Source: SHZI01 sp964417725 (GTDB taxonomy: Bacteria; Pseudomonadota; Gammaproteobacteria; Steroidobacterales; GCA-2729495). Taken from it: DNA of 23,097 bases. Both the position numbers and the translations under genes were made by a program. The notes below the pieces were generated by a model. That model saw nothing but the letters and a program-made list of their open reading frames with translations, searched no databases and was not told where the DNA came from. Positions 16,072-23,097 of this stretch are shown here, one piece after another (position 1 is the first letter of the stretch; each line of letters opens with the position of its first letter). The stretch spans positions 1-23,097 of the forward strand of contig CAYQIV010000031.1 in the NCBI GenBank assembly GCA_964417725.1. Reading direction: 5' to 3'.

Positions 16072-16698
16072 ATGGGCGCCGACCGCAAGCCTGAAGATTT
16101 CACCCCGCCCGTCGATGGTGCTGCACCTGCGCAGACCGCCACCAATTCATGGCAGACCCTGTCGACACAGACCTGCTTCGACAACCCATGGTTCACGGTC
16201 ACCACCCACGAGACCATCGCACCGGACGGCAGTCGGCCCACCTACGGCAAGATCAGCTTCAAGAACCGGGCAGTGGCGATCATTGCCCTGGACGATGAGG
16301 ACCACACCTGGCTGGTCGGCCAGTGGCGCTATCCGCTCGGCCTCTACTCCTGGGAACTGCCGATGGGTGGCGCGCCGCGCGACGAGGCCTTGCTGGCCTC
16401 GGCCCAGCGGGAGCTGCGTGAGGAAACCGGGCTCGGCGCCCGGCACTGGTCGCAGCTGATCAAACTCCACACCTCCAACTCGGTCACCGACGAAGAAGGC
16501 TACGTGTTCGTCGCCAGGACGTTGAGCCACGGCACACCGCAGTTCGACACCACCGAGCAGCTCGACATCCGCCGCCTGCCCTTCGACGAGGCGCTGGCGA
16601 TGGCCCTCGACGGACGCATTACCGACGCGATCAGCGTGGCAGGGCTGCTGGCCTTCGCGGCACACCGCGTGCGCAGCCGGCCGGGCAGCGTAGAATGA
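16072..16698 (+). CDS. Nudix hydrolase, ADP-ribose pyrophosphatase-like
   Basis: This 208-residue protein has a complete Nudix box G-x5-E-x7-REUxEExGU at residues 99-121 (starting GGAPRDE, ending RELREETGL). The preceding SWELPMGG and the domain layout resemble the ADP-ribose or nucleoside-diphosphate-sugar hydrolase group, which also carries a short C-terminal helical part. The substrate cannot be told from sequence. ATG 16072 is chosen because AAGGG lies 8 bases upstream; ATG 16051 adds seven residues and has no ribosome site. It is 31 bases before purE and probably cotranscribed. Confidence 0.88.
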   Translation: MGADRKPEDFTPPVDGAAPAQTATNSWQTLSTQTCFDNPWFTVTTHETIAPDGSRPTYGKISFKNRAVAIIALDDEDHTWLVGQWRYPLGLYSWELPMGGAPRDEALLASAQRELREETGLGARHWSQLIKLHTSNSVTDEEGYVFVARTLSHGTPQFDTTEQLDIRRLPFDEALAMALDGRITDAISVAGLLAFAAHRVRSRPGSVE

Positions 16699-16729
16699 GC
16701 GCTGGCAGGCCGTGGCGCAGGACATCCCG

Positions 16730-17224
16730 ATGAAGAAAAAGCCGCCGGTGATCGGCGTCGTGATGGGCTCGGACTCCGACTGGCCGACGCTGCGCGTCGC
16801 CGCGGATATCCTCGATGAATTCGCCATCACCCACGAGGCCCGGGTCATCTCTGCACACCGCACGCCGGAGTTGATGTTCGAATACGCCGCCAGTGCCCGG
16901 CAGCGCGGGCTGCGGGCGATCATCGCCGGTGCCGGCGGGGCGGCGCACCTGCCCGGCATGCTGGCCGCGCGGACCCCCTTGCCGGTGCTCGGTGTGCCGG
17001 TGCAGTCGAAGGCCCTGTCGGGCCTCGACTCGCTGCTGTCGATCGTACAGATGCCGCGGGGCGTGCCCGTCGCCACCTTCGCCATCGGCGAGGCGGGCGC
17101 AGCCAATGCGGCACTCTTTGCCGTCGCCCTGCTGGCAACCCACGATGCCGCGCTGGCTCGCAAGCTCGACGCCTACCGCGAGCGGCAGACACGCACCGTA
17201 TTGTCCAAGAAGCTGCGCCGCTGA
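16730..17224 (+). CDS. purE: N5-carboxyaminoimidazole ribonucleotide mutase
   Basis: This 164-residue enzyme converts N5-CAIR to CAIR in purine synthesis. It shows GVVMGSDSDWPT (phosphate and substrate loop), ARVISAHRTPELM with the catalytic His, IIAGAGGAAHLPGMLAA, and GVPVQSKALSGLDSLLSIVQMP. These are class I PurE features, consistent with the adjacent purK. ATG 16730 has AGGA seven bases upstream; a GTG at 16712 would add six residues. The stop is 2 bases before the purK start. Confidence 0.96.
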   Translation: MKKKPPVIGVVMGSDSDWPTLRVAADILDEFAITHEARVISAHRTPELMFEYAASARQRGLRAIIAGAGGAAHLPGMLAARTPLPVLGVPVQSKALSGLDSLLSIVQMPRGVPVATFAIGEAGAANAALFAVALLATHDAALARKLDAYRERQTRTVLSKKLRR

Positions 17225-17226
17225 GC

Positions 17227-18378
17227 ATGGCGACGGTCCTGCCCCCGGCCACCCTCGGGCTCCTCGGTGGCGGACAGCTCGGCCGCTACTTCGTCCGCGC
17301 GGCCCATGAGCTCGGTTACCGCGTGATGGTGCTCGATCCCGACGCCGACAGCCCCGCCGGACGCATCGCCGATACCCACCTGTGCGCCGGCTATTCGGAT
17401 GAAGTGGCGTTGGCCCAGCTCGCCGGACACTGCGCCGCCGTGACCACCGAGTTCGAGAACGTGCCGGCAGCCAGCCTCGACGAACTCGCGCGCCACATCA
17501 CGGTGCGGCCAGGCGCGGCGGCTGTGGCTGTCTGTCAGGACCGGCGCGAGGAGAAGCGCTTCCTCGAACGCCACGGCCTGCCGGTCGGCCCCTGGGCGGC
17601 CATCGACTCCGCGGCCGCGCTGGCCGGCACCGATGCCGGGCTCTACCCCGGTCTGATCAAGTCGGCGCGGTTCGGCTACGACGGCAAAGGTCAGGTGGCG
17701 GTGGCCAGCGCGGCCGAGGCCGCCACCGCCTTCGCACAGCTCGGCGGACAACCCTGCGTGCTCGAGGCCCGGCTGGTGCTGGAGCGGGAACTGTCGGTGG
17801 TGCTGGCCCGCGATGCCGAGGGCGCGGTGCGCTGCCACCCCGTGGCCGAGAACCGCCACCGCAACGGCATCCTCGATATTTCGGTCGCGCCGGCACCCAT
17901 CGGCGAGGCGCTGGCGGCAAGGGCCCGCGAAATGGCCGCGACGATCGCGGCCGGGCTCGGCCATGTCGGCACGCTGGCCGTCGAGTTCTTTGTCAGCGGC
18001 GGGCGCCTGTGGGTCAACGAGATCGCGCCGCGCCCGCACAACAGCGGCCACTACACCCTCGACACCTGCATCACGAGCCAGTACGAGCAGCAGGTGCGGG
18101 CGCTGTGCGGGCTGCCGCTGGGCGACCCGTCGGCAAGCGGCCCTGCGGTGATGGTCAACCTGCTCGGCGACCTCTGGCAGCAGGGTGAGCCCGACTGGGG
18201 CGCGCTGCTGGCGGAACCGGGGCTGAAGCTGCATCTCTATGGCAAGCGCACGGCACGCCCGGGACGCAAGATGGGCCACTTCACGGTCACCGGCGGACCG
18301 GCCGCAGCGCTGTGGCGCGCCGCCCTCGCCGCGCGCACCCGGCTGGGTATCGATTTCCCCCACGGAGCACCGACATGA
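17227..18378 (+). CDS. purK: N5-carboxyaminoimidazole ribonucleotide synthase
   Basis: This 383-residue ATP-grasp enzyme carboxylates aminoimidazole ribonucleotide with bicarbonate and ATP; its product feeds PurE next door. It begins LGLLGGGQLGRYFVRAAHELGY, and has TTEFENVPAASLDELA, QDRREEKRFLERHGLPVGPW, KSARFGYDGKGQ, and the ATP-grasp end VNEIAPRPHNSGHYTLDTC. TSQYEQQVRALCGLPLGD and the small C-terminal domain with YGKRTARPGRKMGH are normal. It overlaps the following DUF2141 gene by an ATGA. Confidence 0.96.
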   Translation: MATVLPPATLGLLGGGQLGRYFVRAAHELGYRVMVLDPDADSPAGRIADTHLCAGYSDEVALAQLAGHCAAVTTEFENVPAASLDELARHITVRPGAAAVAVCQDRREEKRFLERHGLPVGPWAAIDSAAALAGTDAGLYPGLIKSARFGYDGKGQVAVASAAEAATAFAQLGGQPCVLEARLVLERELSVVLARDAEGAVRCHPVAENRHRNGILDISVAPAPIGEALAARAREMAATIAAGLGHVGTLAVEFFVSGGRLWVNEIAPRPHNSGHYTLDTCITSQYEQQVRALCGLPLGDPSASGPAVMVNLLGDLWQQGEPDWGALLAEPGLKLHLYGKRTARPGRKMGHFTVTGGPAAALWRAALAARTRLGIDFPHGAPT

Positions 18379-18824
18379 ACACACCGACAGCCACGATCAT
18401 CGCCACCCTGGCCACCGCAAGCCTGGCGCTGGCCAGCGGTGCGGCGACAGCGGACGAGGCCACACTGCGCGTCGTCGCCAGCGGCATCAAGGGCAGCACG
18501 GGCAACCTCGTCGTCTGGGTCTACGACGACCCGGAGCGCTGGCTCAGCGACGAGGTCTTCCGGCGCGCGATGCGCCCCGTGGAGGCCGTGCCGGCCAACG
18601 GGGAACTCGCCATCGAACTGAGCCTGCCGCCGGGCGACTACGCCTTGTCGGTGTTCCATGACGTCGACGGCGACGAGAAGCTCAAGCGCAACTTCATCGG
18701 CATCCCCAAGGAGCCGTCGGGCCTGTCGAACAACGCCGTGCCGCGTTTCGGACCGCCGAAATACGAGGACTCGCGCTTCACCGTCGGCAGCGAGGCGGTC
18801 GAGCAGCGCATCCAGCTCAACTAG
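18375..18824 (+). CDS. Secreted DUF2141 protein
   Basis: This 149-residue protein starts with a Sec signal peptide (MNTPTATIIATLATASLALA, cleavage near the Ala-rich ATADE). The mature part matches DUF2141: LRVVASGIKGSTGNLVVWVYDD, LPPGDYALSVFHDVDGDEKLKRNFIGIPKEPSG, then NNAVPRFGPPKYEDSRFTV. It is probably an immunoglobulin-like or prealbumin-like beta sandwich in the periplasm; function unknown. ATG 18375 overlaps the purK stop as ATGA, with GGAG 7 bases upstream, so it is coupled to purK although no link with purines is known. Longer readings would run into purK in another frame. Confidence 0.88.
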   Translation: MNTPTATIIATLATASLALASGAATADEATLRVVASGIKGSTGNLVVWVYDDPERWLSDEVFRRAMRPVEAVPANGELAIELSLPPGDYALSVFHDVDGDEKLKRNFIGIPKEPSGLSNNAVPRFGPPKYEDSRFTVGSEAVEQRIQLN

Positions 18825-19028
18825 GGGTCCCACCCCCGGGCCGGCCCGGCCCCTGCGCCGCGCGGCTGCCGGCGCGAAACATCGCCGCTCACCGCAGGCA
18901 TGGCCGCCCCGCCTCTGCGCTTCACCGCCTGCGGCCGGGTCCGCCCGCCGACCCGTGTGGCAGGGCGCCCCGCGTGCACCTCGCGGCGGGTCGATTCGGG
19001 GCCCTTCCTGCAAGTGTTTTGGATTTGT

Positions 19029-19049
19029 ATTGCGAAAATCAACTGCAAT
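19029..19049 (+). promoter_or_regulatory. LysR-type binding dyad
   Basis: ATTGC, 11 bases, GCAAT is a perfect inverted repeat containing the T-N11-A core typical of LysR-type regulators. It overlaps the predicted -35 box of lysR itself, the usual position for negative autoregulation. Confidence 0.6.
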
Positions 19050-19058
19050 TTGTATAGT
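19030..19058 (+). promoter_or_regulatory. Predicted lysR promoter
   Basis: TTGCGA (19030-19035), a 17-base spacer and TATAGT (19053-19058) make a moderate sigma-70 promoter. Transcription would start near 19065, about 23 bases before the ATG. Confidence 0.5.
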
Positions 19059-19087
19059 CGGCGCGACCTCAAGAGTGTTTGTCGACG

Positions 19088-20041
19088 ATGGAACTGCGAC
19101 AACTTGAACGTTTCCTGGCCGTCGTCGAGCACGGCAGCCTGGCCGCAGCGGCGCGCAGCCTGGGGTTGACCCAACAGGCACTCAGCGCCAGCCTGGCCAA
19201 CCTCGAAAAAGACCTCGGCGTGCGCCTCTTCGACCGCTCGCCCGGCGGCATCACCCGGCCGACCGGGTGCGGGCTAGCGCTGGTGCGCCACGCACGCGCC
19301 CAGATCGCCGGCGCCGAGCGCGCACTCGACGAACTGCGAAGCATCAGCGGGGGTCGCGTCGGCACGGTCACCATCGGCGTCGGCGAGGCCTTTGCCGGCG
19401 ACATCATCGCCACCGCCATCGGCCGTATCGGCAAGGCCCTGCCGGACCTGCGCATCAACCTGTTCGAGGGCTACTCCGAGGAACTGCTGCGCCGCCTGTA
19501 TGACGGCGAATGCGACTTCATCGCCGCCGGCGCCAGCGCCTTCCAGCTCGCCGCGGGCTACACGCGCGAGGTCATCTATACCGCCAACGACATCGTCGTC
19601 TGCCGGCCGGCCCATCCGCTGGCCCGTGAGCGCAGGCTGGACCTCGCCAACCTCGTCGACCAATCGTGGCTCGTGCCGTATTCGCGCCCGGCGGACCTCG
19701 ATGTGATCACCGAGGCCTTCGTCAGCGAGAACCTGCCGCCCCCGCTGCGCGTCATCGGCTCCGACGCCTATCGTGTGGGCATGCAGCTGCTGACCAACAA
19801 CGACCTGCTGATGATGTGCTCGCCGGCACTGATCGCGCCCGAACTCTCGCAACTGAATGGCGGGCTGGTGGCTTTGCCGATCGACCGGCCGACGGTGCGC
19901 CGGCATGCCTGTCTGATCTTCCCGCGGGAACGGCCGATGACGCCGGCGGCCTCGGCGGTGCTCGACGAGGTGCGCGAATCCGCACGCAGCCCGTCGACGG
20001 TGACCTCTCTGGCCGGGCGGCGCGCCGGCCGGGGGCGCTGA
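19088..20041 (+). CDS. LysR-family transcriptional regulator
   Basis: This 317-residue regulator has the LysR winged helix-turn-helix at residues 1-60 (MELRQLERFLAVVEHGSLAAAARSLG, then LTQQALSASLANLEKDLGVRLFDRS), followed by the linker helix and a two-lobe effector-binding domain (VTIGVGEAFAGDI, YDGECDFIAAG, VCRPAHPLA). The ligand cannot be told. ATG 19088 is preferred because LysR proteins usually start M-x-L-x-Q-L; a TTG at 19079 would add three residues. It has no divergent partner. Its stop is directly followed by the convergent gltD stop. Confidence 0.93.
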   Translation: MELRQLERFLAVVEHGSLAAAARSLGLTQQALSASLANLEKDLGVRLFDRSPGGITRPTGCGLALVRHARAQIAGAERALDELRSISGGRVGTVTIGVGEAFAGDIIATAIGRIGKALPDLRINLFEGYSEELLRRLYDGECDFIAAGASAFQLAAGYTREVIYTANDIVVCRPAHPLARERRLDLANLVDQSWLVPYSRPADLDVITEAFVSENLPPPLRVIGSDAYRVGMQLLTNNDLLMMCSPALIAPELSQLNGGLVALPIDRPTVRRHACLIFPRERPMTPAASAVLDEVRESARSPSTVTSLAGRRAGRGR

Positions 20042-21526
20042 TCAGGGCAGCCGGGTGCTGCCCATCAGGTAGCGGTCACACTCGCGGGCCGCGCCTCGGC
20101 CCTCGTTGATCGCCCACACGATCAGGCTCTGGCCCCGGCGGCAATCGCCGGCCGCGAACACACCCTCGACGCTGGTCGCATAGCGGCCATATTCCGCGGC
20201 AACGTTGCCACGCCCGTCGCGGGCCACGGCGAGGTCGTCGAGCAGGCCCTGCTCCGGGCCGAGGAAGCCCATCGCCAGCAGCACGAGGTCGGCCGGCAGG
20301 CGCTTTTCCGTGCCCGGCTGTTCCTGCGGCACGAGTTGCCCCTGCGCGTTGCGCGACCAGGCAACCTCGACCGTCTCCACGCCGGCCAGGGTGCCGTCGC
20401 CTCCGGCGATGAACGCCTTGACGGTGGTGTGATAGGCGCGCGGATCGGCACCGAAGCGCGCCGCAGCCTCTTCCTGTCCGTAGTCGAGGCGATAGACCTT
20501 CGGCCACTCTGGCCACGGGTTGTCGGCCGCGCGCTCGTCCGGCGGCATCGGCAGGATCTCGAGCTGGGTCACGCTGCCACAGCCCTGGCGCATGGCCGTG
20601 GCCACACAATCGGTGCCGGTATCGCCCCCACCGATGACGACGACGTGCCGGTCACGCGCGTAGATCGTGGCACTGTCGGGCCCCTCGCCGAGCAGGGCCT
20701 TGGTGCTGGCGGTGAGGTAATCCATGGCGAAATGCACGCCCGCCAGGTTGCGGCCGGGCACGTCGAGGTCACGCGGCCGCGTCGCACCGGTGCAGATCAC
20801 CGTGGCGTCGAAGTCCTTGAGGAGCAGCTCGGCCTCGACGTTATCGCCGACATGGGCGTTGCACAGGAAGCGAACCCCTTCCTGCTGCATGAGCTCGATG
20901 CGGCGCGCGACCACCGCCGCCTTGTCGAGCTTCGGGTTGGGGATGCCGTACATCAGCAGACCGCCCGGGCGGTCGTCGCGCTCGAGCACGGTGACTTCGT
21001 GGCCGGCCGCATTGAGTTGCGCGGCGGCGGCGAGCCCCGCCGGGCCCGAGCCGATCACCGCCACCTTCTTGCCGGTGCGCGCGGCCGGCGGACGGGCGAT
21101 CACCCAGCCCTCCTCGAAGCCGCGTTCGATGATCGACACTTCCATGTTCTTGATGGTCACCGGCGGACTGCTGATGCCGAGCACGCAGGACCCCTCGCAG
21201 GGCGCCGGACAGACGCGGCCGGTGAACTCGGGGAAGTTGTTGGTCAGGAGCAGGCGGTCGAGCGCTTCCTTCCACAGGCCGCGATAGACGAGGTCGTTCC
21301 ACTCCGGGATCAGGTTGTTGACCGGGCAGCCGGTGGTCGCCCCGCCAAGCATGCGGCCGGTCTGGCAGAACGGTACGCCGCAGTCCATGCAGCGCGCACC
21401 CTGCTGACGCAGCTGACGCTCCTCCATGTGGAGATGGAATTCCTTCCAGTCACGGACGCGCTCGGCCGGCGTGCGGTCGACCGGTATCTCGCGCAGGTAT
21501 TCGATGAATCCGCTTGGCTTGCCCAT
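20042..21526 (-). CDS. gltD: Glutamate synthase (NADPH) small subunit
   Basis: This 494-residue subunit takes electrons from NADPH and passes them to the large subunit for glutamate formation from glutamine and 2-oxoglutarate. The N-terminal cysteine cluster region (CMDCGVPFCQTG...GCPVNNLIPEWND, then CPAPCEGSCVLG) binds [4Fe-4S] centres. An FAD-binding VAVIGSGPAGLAAAAQLNAAGHEVTVLERDDRPGG and an NADPH-binding VVVIGGGDTGTDC motif follow, and FAAGDCRRGQSLIVWAI ends the flavin site. Full length, starting at ATG 21526, six bases after the gltB stop. Confidence 0.97.
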   Translation of the reverse strand: MGKPSGFIEYLREIPVDRTPAERVRDWKEFHLHMEERQLRQQGARCMDCGVPFCQTGRMLGGATTGCPVNNLIPEWNDLVYRGLWKEALDRLLLTNNFPEFTGRVCPAPCEGSCVLGISSPPVTIKNMEVSIIERGFEEGWVIARPPAARTGKKVAVIGSGPAGLAAAAQLNAAGHEVTVLERDDRPGGLLMYGIPNPKLDKAAVVARRIELMQQEGVRFLCNAHVGDNVEAELLLKDFDATVICTGATRPRDLDVPGRNLAGVHFAMDYLTASTKALLGEGPDSATIYARDRHVVVIGGGDTGTDCVATAMRQGCGSVTQLEILPMPPDERAADNPWPEWPKVYRLDYGQEEAAARFGADPRAYHTTVKAFIAGGDGTLAGVETVEVAWSRNAQGQLVPQEQPGTEKRLPADLVLLAMGFLGPEQGLLDDLAVARDGRGNVAAEYGRYATSVEGVFAAGDCRRGQSLIVWAINEGRGAARECDRYLMGSTRLP

Positions 21527-21532
21527 GGCGCG

Positions 21533-23097
<1,565 letters not shown>

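Larger units (their letters stand above)
18825..19087. other. Intergenic region between DUF2141 and lysR
   Basis: The first ~190 bases are extremely GC-rich and carry two inverted repeats. One is the perfect palindrome CCGGGCCGGCCCGG at 18836-18849. The other is CCGCAGGC at 18892-18899 pairing with GCCTGCGG at 18927-18934. No T-run follows either, so I do not call a Rho-independent terminator. From about 19010 the sequence turns AT-rich and holds the lysR promoter. I see no credible gene in it. Confidence 0.5.

Overview
This is a GC-rich stretch of chromosome from a gammaproteobacterium. The evidence is the gene content and order. The block pyrE, dut, coaBC, radC, rpmB, rpmG, mutM, coaD and the block rsmD, ftsY, ftsE, ftsX, rpoH both match arrangements familiar from Escherichia coli and its relatives. 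A sigma-32 gene with the RpoH box, AmpG and Gram-negative envelope proteins agree with this. I cannot name the genus. Nearly all of the window is housekeeping DNA. I see no insertion sequence, prophage, CRISPR array, toxin-antitoxin pair or defence island.

Layout. Positions 1-2540 hold a tRNA-Gly(CCC) on the minus strand, trmB, a small very acidic protein, and an AmpG-type permease convergent with it. Positions 2519-6710 hold exonuclease III (same strand as ampG and overlapping it), pyrE divergent from it, a secreted DUF4124 protein, then dut and coaBC on the minus strand in a 4-base overlap. Positions 6704-8848 run forward: radC, rpmB, rpmG and mutM. Positions 8871-11713 run backward: rsmD, coaD and a gamma-glutamyltranspeptidase. 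Positions 11773-15286 run forward: ftsY, ftsE, ftsX and rpoH. Positions 15299-18824 hold an OmpA-domain lipoprotein (minus), then a Nudix hydrolase, purE, purK and a secreted DUF2141 protein (plus). Positions 19088-23097 hold a LysR regulator (plus) and gltD with the 3' part of gltB (minus; gltB runs off the right edge).

Functionally the genes cover tRNA and rRNA modification (trmB, rsmD), ribosomal proteins (L28, L33), nucleotide synthesis (pyrE, dut, purE, purK), coenzyme A synthesis (coaBC, coaD), DNA repair (exonuclease III, mutM), membrane targeting and division (ftsY, ftsE, ftsX), heat shock (rpoH), envelope and peptidoglycan or glutathione turnover (ampG, ggt, OmpA lipoprotein) and nitrogen assimilation (gltB, gltD).

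The most interesting signal is regulatory. A near-perfect CIRCE operator (TTAGCACTC-N9-GAGTGCTAG) sits directly over the predicted extended -10 promoter of rpoH, about 27 bases before the start codon. It implies that the HrcA repressor controls the sigma-32 gene at transcription, and that the leader is too short for a large 5' UTR thermosensor. Secondary points are two consecutive TTGA stop/start overlaps in ftsY-ftsE-ftsX, an FtsY with a short N-terminus and an altered G4/G5 loop, a LysR gene with a dyad over its own -35 box, and a secreted DUF2141 protein coupled to purK.
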